Shown: piece by piece, positions 1 to 8,529 of the stretch
Position numbering within the stretch: position 1 is the first letter of the stretch
How the letters are laid out: every line of letters begins with the position of its first letter
Assembly (NCBI GenBank): GCA_016839665.1
Contig: JAEOTU010000209.1
Coordinates: 1 to 29,011, forward strand
Reading direction: 5' to 3'
Source of the DNA: Candidatus Hodarchaeota archaeon
GTDB taxonomy: Archaea; Asgardarchaeota; Heimdallarchaeia; Hodarchaeales; Hodarchaeaceae
DNA: 29,011 nt
Position numbers and translations under genes: made by a program
The notes under the pieces: model-generated
Database searches by the model: none
Told to the model about the DNA's origin: nothing
Seen by the model: only the letters and a program-made list of their open reading frames with translations

Positions 1-214
1 CAGGAATGTATCCTGTTTCTTCAAAAAGTTCTCTTTTTGCACACTCAAGAGGGCTCTCTCCTTTCGGGTGATCAAGTGCCCCCATTGTATCCCCTACTGA
101 GCCACTTACACATTGCCAATTATAACTCAATGTAGCTCTTTTTATCATAAGGAACTCTATATTACTATCTTTGTACCTGATGGGATAAACATTGACCATA
201 GCTTTCTGAACCAT
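1..214 (-). CDS. Nudix hydrolase, partial (C-terminus outside window)
   Basis: The reverse strand from the ATG at 214 encodes about 71 residues before the left edge. It opens with a beta strand (MVQKAMVNVYPIRY) and continues into a Nudix box: a Gly-rich lead, then GESPLECAKRELFEETGY, which fits the E-x7-RE-U-x-EE-x-G-U core that binds the catalytic metal. The Gly normally six residues before the first Glu is shifted by about two, as in several Nudix subfamilies. Family members hydrolyse nucleoside diphosphates linked to another moiety (dNTPs, sugar nucleotides, dihydroneopterin triphosphate); the substrate cannot be told from this part. The stop codon lies outside the window, so length and C-terminal domain are unknown. 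Confidence 0.85.
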   Translation of the reverse strand, partial: MVQKAMVNVYPIRYKDSNIEFLMIKRATLSYNWQCVSGSVGDTMGALDHPKGESPLECAKRELFEETGYIP

Positions 215-399
215 TCTTTTCACTTTAAATCATGTTTATTACACAGGATTTGATAATTTTCTTTAAATTTTCCAATTGATGTGATTTCTTATTCCTAAAT
301 CTACTTTTTTTCGGAACTTTGCCTTGGTTATACGATATTTGTTGATATTAGAATAAAGAAATTCTCCTTCCCTAAAGGTAATTTCACATACTTCATTAC

Positions 400-690
400 C
401 TAAGAAGAAGAAATTCGGAATTTTTGGGGAGCGATCCACTCAGAGTGGCACTCGGGGCACTTGTGAGGATCAGATACCCGAGATCTACCAGAAAAAACAA
501 AATTACAATTCAAACATACTGCGGGACGAACTTCTATTCGTTTATTATCATATTTAATCGTTTTTCTGACTGAATCAATATCTTGGACTACGGTCTTCAC
601 TGGTACGTTGATCAAATCTGCTAATTCTTGCAGTGTCATATCTTCATGCTCCGAAAGAAGCTTAATAATTTTTTCTCTTCGTGTTTTCAT
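400..690 (-). CDS. HTH-zinc ribbon transcriptional regulator (COG3357-like)
   Basis: A 96-residue protein with two parts. Residues 1-45 form a winged-helix-like HTH (RREKIIKLL, then TLQELADLINVPVKTVVQDI as turn and recognition helix). Residues 55-85 form a zinc ribbon with Cys59, Cys62, Cys78 and Cys81 (CLNC and CPEC knuckles). This architecture matches the archaeal family of predicted regulators with an HTH fused to a Zn ribbon. It probably binds DNA in the cytoplasm; the target is unknown. It starts at an ATG and lies divergent from the 917 gene across about 225 bases that include an AT-rich TATA-like stretch near 788. It is followed 186 bases on by the Nudix gene on the same strand. Confidence 0.8.
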   Translation of the reverse strand: MKTRREKIIKLLSEHEDMTLQELADLINVPVKTVVQDIDSVRKTIKYDNKRIEVRPAVCLNCNFVFSGRSRVSDPHKCPECHSEWIAPQKFRISSS

Positions 691-787
691 TTAATTTCAA
701 CTCTTTTCTGTAAAATATTGCTGATATCACATAATACGTGTCACAAGAAGAGGCTAGAATCTGAATTGGCCTGATCTGGAACCAAGT

Positions 788-797
788 TATAAATATT
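788..797. promoter_or_regulatory. TATA-like box in divergent intergenic region
   Basis: TTATAAATAT lies between the divergent genes at 690 (minus) and 917 (plus). It is about 100 bases from the former start and 120 from the latter. It resembles an archaeal TATA box and could serve either direction; the sequence alone does not decide which. Confidence 0.3.
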
Positions 798-916
798 CAA
801 TTTTCGCTACATCTAAATCTTCTTCTACTATACTCAAAGCTGTAATGACTAAAACCTCTATATCGTAAAAAACCAAACACTAAATCACAGGTATTATTTC
901 AAATGGGTGATTTTAG

Positions 917-2260
917 TTGATTCAATTCATCTTCATTGGAATATTCGTATTTGTTATGTCATACCTCATTTTCTTCCTCCTACGTTCATCCATAAAAGCT
1001 GAGAAAGATTTTTCTTTGGACGTTTATCGATATCTAAGTCGAAGGTATTCCAAGACTGTTATTGTTGATTATGGGGGCATTTCAACTGACCCAATAATTC
1101 AATCACGGGATGCTGGTCCATTTAAACTTGTAGAAGTGAAGGTCATTACTCACAAAGAATTAAATCGAACAGATCAAGATTTAATCCTAAGAGGGGAAGT
1201 TGATCCCCGCAAGTACCAAAAAGGAGAGAATGAACCATTTAATCTATCTTTAAGTCTCGAATCAAGATGGGACAAGATGTCACAACATGGGAAAGAAGTT
1301 GAGATAGGTATTCCTAGGTTTGACGACCGATTTCTCATTATATCGGAAAACTCGCTCTTCTCCCAGAATTTATTGGTACGTACTGATTTGGGAAAACTTA
1401 TTCTTAGAAGTTTTGATTTAGAAGGATTCGATCTTCGTTGGGTACAGGACGTCCCTGTTATTCAGGTACGCATGGAAACTATGAGTTCTAATAGTTTTGT
1501 TCAAGCTTATAACATACTCCTTGGAACTGTAGGCGCTCTTTCTGAAACAGGGTATCTCACGCGAGGTACCCGTAAAAGAAAAAAAATTGATCATCCTCCT
1601 CCATCACGGATCTCTAAACTGGAAAAAGAGATTCCAATTTATGAGGAAATTCAACAAGTCTCTAATGACAAACAGGAAAAAGTTGTATCAATAAAAGGAA
1701 AACCCGTTGAAATTGAAGAATCTTACTTAGAGATTCCTACTGATTACGAAAAACCAATAGATGAGGTAGTTCCTGCGAAGCCAGTATCCACGGAAAGTCC
1801 CTATAAACCACTGTTCAGCTCCATTCGTTACCAAGCCAAAAAAGTTGAGTTTGAACCCTCACAAGTCAAAATATTCACTTTCTCAAGAGCTGCGCAAGAA
1901 ATTATTGTAACTTTTCCAAGTGAAGAGCTAGCACACTTCAAAATGTCTTCCGTTCTCTCTCCCTCACTAGATTTCGAGCTTCAAATCAAATTTCAGGAAA
2001 AAGCACGACCGACAGATTGGGGTGATTCATGGAAAGATATTACGATTTCAGGACAGCCAGAGATAATAGACAAGCTCAAACTGCATACTGGAATAGCTCA
2101 TAGAATTACTGACACTGGTCACTGCACCATAACAACAAAAGGCCAACCTCACAAAGGGATAGACTTCGAAATCATTGTTCCACAGACAATAAGAGGAATA
2201 AATGCTGGATATTCACTTCTGAAAGACATGATCTGGTTTTTTGAACTGATTTTCATTTAA
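917..2260 (+). CDS. Orphan membrane-anchored protein, unknown function
   Basis: A 447-residue protein I do not recognise. Residues 2-22 form one strong hydrophobic segment followed by R and K residues, which looks like a signal anchor leaving the bulk in the cytoplasm. Residues 25-220 are a mixed alpha/beta soluble region. Residues 225-290 are charged and Pro-rich, probably a flexible linker. Residues 300-447 are strand-rich and end in a hydrophobic helix (SLLKDMIWFFELIFI). The start is TTG at 917, supported by GGTGAT at 905-910; an in-frame ATG at residue 14 would cut the anchor and is less likely. The transporter follows 58 bases downstream on the same strand, so they may be co-transcribed, but nothing ties their functions together. 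Confidence 0.65.
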   Translation: MIQFIFIGIFVFVMSYLIFFLLRSSIKAEKDFSLDVYRYLSRRYSKTVIVDYGGISTDPIIQSRDAGPFKLVEVKVITHKELNRTDQDLILRGEVDPRKYQKGENEPFNLSLSLESRWDKMSQHGKEVEIGIPRFDDRFLIISENSLFSQNLLVRTDLGKLILRSFDLEGFDLRWVQDVPVIQVRMETMSSNSFVQAYNILLGTVGALSETGYLTRGTRKRKKIDHPPPSRISKLEKEIPIYEEIQQVSNDKQEKVVSIKGKPVEIEESYLEIPTDYEKPIDEVVPAKPVSTESPYKPLFSSIRYQAKKVEFEPSQVKIFTFSRAAQEIIVTFPSEELAHFKMSSVLSPSLDFELQIKFQEKARPTDWGDSWKDITISGQPEIIDKLKLHTGIAHRITDTGHCTITTKGQPHKGIDFEIIVPQTIRGINAGYSLLKDMIWFFELIFI

Positions 2261-2318
2261 GACTCTAGTAATCCTACTCAATAATCTTTTTCAAAGAGTC
2301 AAAAAAGTTCAACACACT

Positions 2319-3662
2319 ATGAACTCCACTCAAGAACCAGGATTAAACTGGACAAAGACGTTTTTAATTGGATTAGGTTTCTTTACAACAGGAATCAGCT
2401 GGGCTCTCTATAATAGTTATGTTCCTTTGTGGTTGAATACTTTCATTCCAGACCGAGTTGTTGTTGGCGCAATTATGGGCCTTGATAACTTAGCGATGAT
2501 GATCATGGAACCAATAGTTGGTTCCTTCTCAGATAAAACACGAACAAGATGGGGCAGACGAATCCCATTCCTTATGATAGGTGTTCCAGTATCTGCTTTC
2601 TTCTTAACATTACTTCCACTTGTTAAGGGAGTAGTACTCATTCTTATGGCAGCCATAATCTGCTTTTTACTCATGATGGCCTTTTATCGAGCCCCTGTCG
2701 TTGCATTAATGCCTGATGTTATTCCATCGGAAAATAGAAGCAAAGCGAATGGAGTGATAAATCTCATGGGTGGATTAGGAGCAGTCTACGCGTTTCTGTT
2801 TGGATCAATGCTCTACGCTATCGATCCACTAATTGCCTTTGGAAGCACAGCAATAATAATGATAATCGCTCTCATATTGCTATTTGTCTTCGTGAAAGAA
2901 CCAAAAGAAGTTGTTGTTAGTGAAAGCACTGATACAACACCAGTTCCAAAAGTGTCTGTGATTTCCAGTATCAGAGAAGTACTTACTGACAGTGATAAAT
3001 CATGTTTGTTTGTCTTGTTGGCAATTTTCTTTTGGTTTTTAGGGTATAATGCGCTAGAAACCTGGTTCACAAGTTGGGCTACAACTATCATGCCTCATAT
3101 CATTAATATCGCACAACCCGGAACGACCGATGCCATAGAAGCAGCAGAAGCAGCAGCTAGTCTTATGCTGACCATTTTCGCTTTAGTTTTTGTCGTGTTT
3201 GCAATCCCTGCAGGGTATTTAGGCCAGAGGATTGGCAGAGCAAATACAATAAGGATTGGTATACCAGTCTTGGTTTTCATTATATTAAGCACGATGGCAA
3301 TTGGTCAGTTTAATATTCTAAATTTAGACCCATCAACCCAGTATACTATTACAATGGTGGTTTTAGGTTGTGGTGGAATTGGCTGGGCATTAATCAATAT
3401 TAATTCGATTGTTATTGTTTGGGAAATCGCTACTGACGCAAAATTAGGATCCTATACTGGCCTTTACTATCTTTTTAGTAGTTCTGCTGCTGTAGCTGGT
3501 CCAGCTCTCATCGGTTTAATATTTGATGTTCTTTCAGGAGGAACTTTTGATTTGTTGTTTCCTGTAAGTACCACGTGTTTCATTGTTGCATTTATAATGA
3601 TGTTTGGAGTCAAATCTGGAGAAGCACGAACTGGACCACCCTCAGAACCCGCACTAGGGTGA
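2319..3662 (+). CDS. MFS transporter, GPH/SLC45-like
   Basis: A 447-residue polytopic membrane protein with about 12 hydrophobic segments. The loop between segments 2 and 3 (residues 70-84) reads SDKTRTRWGRRIPF, the motif typical of glycoside-pentoside-hexuronide/cation symporters and the related SLC45 sucrose carriers. A central hydrophilic loop near residues 195-220 divides the two six-helix halves, and residues 268-280 form an Ala/Glu-rich loop. The likely role is cation-coupled uptake of a sugar or other small solute at the cell membrane; the substrate cannot be read from the sequence. It starts at ATG with no clear Shine-Dalgarno site, 58 bases after the orphan anchored protein. Confidence 0.82.
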   Translation: MNSTQEPGLNWTKTFLIGLGFFTTGISWALYNSYVPLWLNTFIPDRVVVGAIMGLDNLAMMIMEPIVGSFSDKTRTRWGRRIPFLMIGVPVSAFFLTLLPLVKGVVLILMAAIICFLLMMAFYRAPVVALMPDVIPSENRSKANGVINLMGGLGAVYAFLFGSMLYAIDPLIAFGSTAIIMIIALILLFVFVKEPKEVVVSESTDTTPVPKVSVISSIREVLTDSDKSCLFVLLAIFFWFLGYNALETWFTSWATTIMPHIINIAQPGTTDAIEAAEAAASLMLTIFALVFVVFAIPAGYLGQRIGRANTIRIGIPVLVFIILSTMAIGQFNILNLDPSTQYTITMVVLGCGGIGWALININSIVIVWEIATDAKLGSYTGLYYLFSSSAAVAGPALIGLIFDVLSGGTFDLLFPVSTTCFIVAFIMMFGVKSGEARTGPPSEPALG

Positions 3663-3885
3663 CCCGCTTCACCTTTTTTCATTTTTTTATCTTTCAGAGT
3701 TCTAATTCTCGTTCCTCATCGATAACAAAGAATAAAACTTTATGATATGGATTCAAATTGAACTCTTTAAATTGGAAAACCTATTAAACTGGTAACTATT
3801 CAAATCATTGAATCAGACCTTACTCGGACAAACTCTCGAGTAAAGCATATTAAAACCATATGACTTTGATAACTTGGGATAATCT

Positions 3886-4515
3886 TTGACAGTTCTTAAA
3901 ATTGTGCTTATTGGCGATGGGGGTGTCGGAAAGACCGCCATTCGAGAAAGATACCTTGGCCATGGTTTTAAAGCCCAATATCTTCTTACTATAGGTGCAG
4001 ATTTCGCAATGCAAGATTCTACTATAGCTGGAGAATCCATCCGATTTCAAATCTGGGATTTGGCGGGACAACAACGTTTTGACGCGGTTCGAGAAGTCTA
4101 CTACAAGGGTAGCGTGGGTGCTCTTCTCGTTTATGACGTCACACGTCCTGATTCTTTCTTCAACACTCCTAAATGGATTAATGAACTCTGGACTAATAAT
4201 GGTCGGGGTCGAGTCCCCATTGTAGTCGTAGCTAATAAGATTGACATGCGGGAATTATCCGATGATACAGTTTCTCCAGAACAAGGGAGAGTGTTTACTG
4301 AGCGGCTTACTAATCTCACCAAGCCTGAGGGATTCACTTGTAATTACATTGAAACCTCTGCTAAAACAGGTGTGAACATTGAATCCGCATTTTCCCTTTT
4401 AGGCGCGAATATAATGAGGTTTGTTAACAAACAACGAAAAACAAGCCGTAGAATCACCTCTCGCTTACAATCCCGCCCCACACAACGCACTATTCCGAAG
4501 TATCGCAAAACCTGA
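3886..4515 (+). CDS. Ras/Rab-like small GTPase with basic C-terminal tail
   Basis: A 209-residue GTPase with all five G motifs: G1 GDGGVGKT (10-17), switch I Thr35 (LLTIGADF), G3 DLAGQ (58-62, catalytic Gln present), G4 NKID (117-120) and G5 TSAK (157-160). About 45 residues after G5 form a basic, Arg/Thr-rich tail with no Cys, so there is no prenylation site; the tail may contact acidic lipids, RNA or a partner. The TTG start is favoured because the upstream ATG at 3859 meets a stop at once and the G1 strand lies at the very N-terminus. Closest relations are Rab-like Asgard GTPases. It stands alone, convergent with the glycosyltransferase. Confidence 0.93.
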   Translation: MTVLKIVLIGDGGVGKTAIRERYLGHGFKAQYLLTIGADFAMQDSTIAGESIRFQIWDLAGQQRFDAVREVYYKGSVGALLVYDVTRPDSFFNTPKWINELWTNNGRGRVPIVVVANKIDMRELSDDTVSPEQGRVFTERLTNLTKPEGFTCNYIETSAKTGVNIESAFSLLGANIMRFVNKQRKTSRRITSRLQSRPTQRTIPKYRKT

Positions 4516-4607
4516 TTTCATTTTTTCTCTCGATGGCTTCTTCCAATCCATGAATTAATTTCAAAGGGTTACTTCATTCTGTGTTTCAAAAATAGAATAA
4601 TCCTGCT

Positions 4608-5300
4608 TCAAAATAGTGACCGAAAGAATACCATTATTTGTTTCATTCCAATTTTTGACTGGCCAGCCTTTCGTGATTGAAAGGTATAATTAAATTCGCC
4701 GATGAGAGTATTCCGAGGCATAACTTTGAGGAGATCAAATAATAGTTTATATCCTTTAGGGGAGATAGTTTTTGGATGATGTTCCAAAAGTTCCTGTATA
4801 AACAGAGTTTGACCACCAAAAAAACCACTTACTATATCTTTTGGTCGTGGCCTCCTTCTAAATAGCAAAGAAAATTTTCCTAGAGTAGTGGCACCCCAAG
4901 AAATGAGCTTTCGACGAAAACTCCATCCCTCAATACTTGAACGGGTACCGATAACCAGTTGATAACCCTCTGATAGTAACTGATGTCCATCAGCTATTCG
5001 TTCAGGAGGATGTTGGAAATCACAGTCAATAACAAGAAAATAATCTGTAGTTATAGTTTTAATCGCATCAACCAGAGAGATGGTTAACCCTTTCACAGGT
5101 TCGTCTTTCCTATCTAAAAAAAGAACACGAGGATTCTTTGCGTTCCAATCCAAAACCACTTCATCAGTTCCATCTATAGAACCATCATCTGCAACAATGA
5201 TCGAAATTGGAGGGTAAAGCGATAATAGCCGATTTATTATTTGATCGATATTATTCCGTTCATTTAATGTAGGAATAATAATCGTTAATTGTTCTAACAT
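4608..5300 (-). CDS. Family 2 glycosyltransferase, DPM1-like
   Basis: A 230-residue GT-A glycosyltransferase. The N-terminus TIIIPTLNERNNI is the nucleotide-sugar binding strand, DDGSIDGT follows at about 40-47, DCDF supplies the metal-binding DxD near 98, and QHPPE comes right after, as in dolichol-phosphate mannosyl/glucosyltransferases. The C-terminal FQSRKAGQSKIG matches the conserved R-x-G-x-S-K of that group. It probably transfers a hexose to a polyprenyl phosphate at the inner membrane face for glycan or glycolipid synthesis. It lacks the C-terminal GtrA-like membrane helices of longer forms. The ATG at 5300 is preferred over 5309 because AAGGT lies about nine bases before it. Confidence 0.85.
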   Translation of the reverse strand: MLEQLTIIIPTLNERNNIDQIINRLLSLYPPISIIVADDGSIDGTDEVVLDWNAKNPRVLFLDRKDEPVKGLTISLVDAIKTITTDYFLVIDCDFQHPPERIADGHQLLSEGYQLVIGTRSSIEGWSFRRKLISWGATTLGKFSLLFRRRPRPKDIVSGFFGGQTLFIQELLEHHPKTISPKGYKLLFDLLKVMPRNTLIGEFNYTFQSRKAGQSKIGMKQIMVFFRSLF

Positions 5301-5492
5301 GAAAATCATACCTTGAGCACTAGCATATTTCGCAAAGAATCAATTGATAAACCAAACATGTGTTTTACGGTTCAGAAAAAAAAGATTCACTCTGCCAAAT
5401 AATTATTATTGCAACAAATAATTTGTGATGTATAATCTGTAATGTTTTTAATTAGCAATATAGTTAAACTATTTCAAAATGAGATCTAGAAA

Positions 5493-5927
5493 ATGAGTAC
5501 AAATTTGAGACCAGTTTTGGAAAAATTTGCAGAAGGTTTCGCTGTAACTGGAATCTTCCTACAAACTCCTCAAGAAGTTTTTCCAATAATCCAACAAAAA
5601 TCTGATTCTCTTTTATTACTTAAAAGGCATCCTAATCTCCAAATTGGCATTAATGAATTAAAACTTGATGATAAGAAAGTCGGTGTCTTGGTAGACTCTC
5701 TTTATGATCAAACAAATATAGTCATTATTTCGGCATTAAAACACATTCAAGAAGTAGAAACTCATTGGAAACGTTTCTTACCAGTGATCCGCAAACAAAT
5801 CAATATCGAAGAATTTATCTATCAGGAAAGTATCGAGACCAAATTAATCAATCGACTAGAAGATATCCGTTTAACACTTACCAGCACAAAAACAATTTTG
5901 AAGGAGAAAATTAACAATGACCCATAA
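5493..5927 (+). CDS. Orphan 144-residue protein, first gene of the coiled-coil/GTPase cluster
   Basis: I do not recognise a family. The protein is mostly soluble with alternating helices and strands in the first 95 residues (GIFLQT, VGVLVDSLY and NIVIISALK look like strands) and a helical charged C-terminus from about 100 on. There is no membrane segment and no Cys. Its last 11 bases overlap the start of the coiled-coil gene, so the two are almost surely co-translated and may act together. Size and alternation would allow a roadblock/longin-like fold, which in Asgard archaea often partners small GTPases, but I see no motif that proves it. Confidence 0.75.
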   Translation: MSTNLRPVLEKFAEGFAVTGIFLQTPQEVFPIIQQKSDSLLLLKRHPNLQIGINELKLDDKKVGVLVDSLYDQTNIVIISALKHIQEVETHWKRFLPVIRKQINIEEFIYQESIETKLINRLEDIRLTLTSTKTILKEKINNDP

Positions 5928-7296
5928 TCCTAATGAAGAAGATGATGAACTCCAAATCGCTCAACAGATCTTAGAATTAACAAAAATTGTTCGAGAGCAA
6001 ACGACAATTATTAACAAACTTAAGGAGGACTCAGATGAAACAACTTCAACAATCAAGAAATGGGATACTGAGCTTCAGGACAAGGAAATTTATATAGAAA
6101 AGGAATTTGAGGAAACTAAGCGGAATTTTGGCTCCCTAGAAGATAAATTTGAACAACAAACTCAAAATGTTGAAAACAAATTTGAAGAACTCACGTCAAA
6201 ACTGAGTAGTATAGAAGAGAAAAATGAGCACCAAACTCAAAATGTTGAAAACCGATTTGAAGAACTCACGTCAAAATTGAGTAGCATAGAAGAGAAAGAT
6301 GAACAACAAACTCAAAATGTTGAAAACAAATTTGAAGAACTCACATCAAAATTGAATGCTTTGGAAGAGAAGTTTGAACAACAAACCCAAAATGTTGAAA
6401 ATAACTTTGAAGAACTTACATCTACATTAAACACCGTAGAGGAAAAATTTGGGGCTGATTTAATCCAACAAGCAGATGCGATTAACACGAAAATAGATTC
6501 AACAAACCAAGCACAAGAAACTACTCAGTCCCAACTGAATGATCATTCCGAAAAAACTCAAGCGAATTTTGATTCATTTACAAAAACTATTGGAATGGTT
6601 GGAGACGGGCTGGAGCAGCTTAATCAGATTAACCAAAATCATGCAGCTGCCTTAGAAGAACAGAGGGACAGCCTCAGACAATTTAAACAGAAATTGAAAG
6701 AATTAGTGAGTCTCACAAAAGCCGATCAAAAGGCTCATTTTGAGAATTTCTCACGAATTGTTGAGAGTTACAACGAAAATATCCGAACTGAACTAACTAT
6801 CACAGCACATTCGCTAAAAGAGTCTGATACAAAAATTCTCGATGAAGTTTCAGCTAGTTTCATGCCCCGAAAGACTGGTGAAGAACTGAAACAAAAAATT
6901 GCTGATCTTATAAGTGAATTGGAAGAGGAGGCTCGAAAAACTCGTGCTGACCTGATACAAGGACTGGAGAAAAATGTTCAAGAATACGAAACAACCATGA
7001 AGCAGCAAACTGATAGCATTAAAAGTTACCAACAAGAATTAAAAGACTTCCAAGATGAGATTTTATCCATCATTGACCGAAAAGTCAACGAGAAATTTGA
7101 AGTAGTGTTTTCGTTACTCTCCAACGTAGCTGTTCTAGCGGAAGAACTGGCACTCCTCATGAAGACTTCTGAGATTCAAATACCATCTTCTGTTTACGAA
7201 AAGGATCAAACGCCCTCTAATGCTGGAGAAAGTCATCCAGATCAGCAAGTAGAAACTGCAATACCTGATGAGTCCTCAAAAGAAGAGAATGAATGA
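5917..7296 (+). CDS. Coiled-coil protein with 25-residue tandem repeats
   Basis: A 459-residue acidic protein predicted to be almost wholly helical. Residues 79-178 are four tandem copies of a 25-residue unit (E-x-QTQNVEN-x-FEELTSKL type). Twenty-five residues equals 7+7+11, so the coil can pack as two heptads plus a hendecad. Residues 180-400 continue as Gln/Glu/Lys-rich coil, residues 385-405 hold a short hydrophobic stretch (VVFSLLSNVAVLAEELALL), and the end is a disordered acidic tail. There is no signal peptide. AAGGAGA at 5901-5907 gives a good ribosome binding site. Two GTPase genes follow, so a scaffold, filament or GTPase-effector role is possible; that is inference. Confidence 0.8.
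   Translation: MTHNPNEEDDELQIAQQILELTKIVREQTTIINKLKEDSDETTSTIKKWDTELQDKEIYIEKEFEETKRNFGSLEDKFEQQTQNVENKFEELTSKLSSIEEKNEHQTQNVENRFEELTSKLSSIEEKDEQQTQNVENKFEELTSKLNALEEKFEQQTQNVENNFEELTSTLNTVEEKFGADLIQQADAINTKIDSTNQAQETTQSQLNDHSEKTQANFDSFTKTIGMVGDGLEQLNQINQNHAAALEEQRDSLRQFKQKLKELVSLTKADQKAHFENFSRIVESYNENIRTELTITAHSLKESDTKILDEVSASFMPRKTGEELKQKIADLISELEEEARKTRADLIQGLEKNVQEYETTMKQQTDSIKSYQQELKDFQDEILSIIDRKVNEKFEVVFSLLSNVAVLAEELALLMKTSEIQIPSSVYEKDQTPSNAGESHPDQQVETAIPDESSKEENE
6151..6450 (+). repeat. Four tandem 75-bp repeats inside the coiled-coil gene
   Basis: Copies begin at 6151, 6226, 6301 and 6376, each exactly 75 bases apart (compare the CTCAAAATGTTGAAAA core at 6161, 6236 and 6311, and its CCC variant at 6386). 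The copies are highly similar at the DNA level, so expansion is recent, and the in-frame unit lengthens the coiled coil by 25 residues each time. Confidence 0.92.
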
Positions 7297-7328
7297 AAAA
7301 ACAAATTATTAATGTGCTGAATGAAACA

Positions 7329-7338
7329 GTATAAATAG
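7329..7338 (+). promoter_or_regulatory. TATA box for the two-GTPase unit
   Basis: GTATAAATAG lies 63-72 bases before the GTG start at 7401. An archaeal TATA box would place transcription start near 7360, leaving a leader of about 40 bases. This suggests the GTPases can be transcribed apart from the coiled-coil gene. Confidence 0.5.
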
Positions 7339-7400
7339 AAAATGATTCTATATTCTTATTAAACATATACTTTTTATCATCAAATAGAAGTGAAATAGCT

Positions 7401-7928
7401 GTGACAATGGAAAGACCGTTTAAGGTAGTGATTGCTGGTGAAAAACATGTTGGAAAATCGAGTCTTGTCCATAGGTTTATCCACAATCAGTTTCCATTGA
7501 AAGATTTGAGATCAACAATTGGATTTGATTTTACTATCGAAACAATAACCCTAACAGATGGTGCAACAGTAAAAATCCATCTATATGATTTTGGAGGAGA
7601 ACCAGGATTTCGGATGATATTTCCTCAATATGCTTCAAATAGTGATGGACTTATTCTCGCTTTTGACCCTTCTCGTGAGGAAACCTTTGAGGCTCTTCAG
7701 GAATGGATAAAGGTCTATGAACAAGGAGAAGACAATACCAACAGTATCAACTTTCTTGTTTCCACGAAAGCAGACCTAGGAATCACAACTTCACCTCTAA
7801 AAATCAATGAATTCAGAAATAAATATCCTATAACAGAATATTTCAAGACAAGTGCTATCACAGGGGAAAACACTGAACGCTTATTTCAAAGAATGGCTAT
7901 GGCTATTCATCAAAAACATCAGAAATAA
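7401..7928 (+). CDS. Divergent small GTPase with Gln-to-Glu change
   Basis: A 175-residue Ras-superfamily protein. G1 is GEKHVGKS (13-20), switch I Thr39 (RSTIGFDF), G3 reads DFGGE (63-67) so the usual catalytic Gln is Glu, G4 reads TKAD (122-125) with Thr for Asn as in Rho proteins, and G5 is TSA (150-152). There is no C-terminal Cys. The start may be GTG at 7401 or ATG six bases later. It lies 104 bases after the coiled-coil gene and 32 before the next GTPase, which shares the Glu change. Nucleotide binding looks preserved; hydrolysis kinetics may differ from canonical Rab-like proteins. Confidence 0.87.
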   Translation: MTMERPFKVVIAGEKHVGKSSLVHRFIHNQFPLKDLRSTIGFDFTIETITLTDGATVKIHLYDFGGEPGFRMIFPQYASNSDGLILAFDPSREETFEALQEWIKVYEQGEDNTNSINFLVSTKADLGITTSPLKINEFRNKYPITEYFKTSAITGENTERLFQRMAMAIHQKHQK

Positions 7929-7960
7929 TAACTAAATAGTGCTAAAAAAAGGCTACCCTC

Positions 7961-8524
7961 ATGTCGAAAACTAAATTTATCTTCAGTGCAAATACTTTAA
8001 CAGTAAAAGTAGTGGTAGCGGGGCCTGGAGGGGTAGGAAAAACCACATTACTGAAAAGATATGAGACGAATAACTTCATCCCAGCAGTCACCACTGTGGG
8101 GGTCAATTTTTTAGTAATGGATCAAGAAGTTGGGGATAAAGTTCTAAGAATTGCATATTGGGACTACGCTGGAGAAGACCGATTTCGATCTCTTTTCCCT
8201 GGTTATTGTCAGGGCTCTTCTGGAGCACTGGTGGCTTTCGACACTTCAAGAATTCAAACTATGGCAGAATTACCTGAATGGATAAGGATGATTCGACAGC
8301 ATAACGAACCAGATCTCCCTATCGTCTTACTTGGAAATAAAGTGGATACAATAGATGAAAATAGAAGGAATATTGCCGCTCAAGCGGCTGAAAGATTTTC
8401 TAAGGAACATAATCTCGCAGGTTATTACTTATGCTCTGCAAAGTCGGGTAATGGGGTTGAATCACCTTTTGCTCATTTAGGTATTATTATCGTTGAGCAA
8501 AAAAGACGACAGAGTACAATGTAA
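7961..8524 (+). CDS. Rab-like small GTPase with Gln-to-Glu change
   Basis: A 187-residue GTPase with G1 GPGGVGKT (21-28), switch I Thr45 (TTVGVNF), G3 DYAGE (68-72, Glu in place of Gln), RF after it as in Rab proteins, G4 NKVD (126-129) and G5 CSAK (158-161). An N-terminal extension of about 15 residues precedes the first strand. The C-terminus (EQKRRQSTM) is short, basic and free of Cys. It is the second GTPase downstream of the coiled-coil gene and probably shares its transcript with the 7401 gene. It ends five bases from the convergent SRPBCC gene; both stop codons touch an 8-bp palindrome at 8523-8530. Confidence 0.92.
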   Translation: MSKTKFIFSANTLTVKVVVAGPGGVGKTTLLKRYETNNFIPAVTTVGVNFLVMDQEVGDKVLRIAYWDYAGEDRFRSLFPGYCQGSSGALVAFDTSRIQTMAELPEWIRMIRQHNEPDLPIVLLGNKVDTIDENRRNIAAQAAERFSKEHNLAGYYLCSAKSGNGVESPFAHLGIIIVEQKRRQSTM

Positions 8525-8529
8525 GCGCT

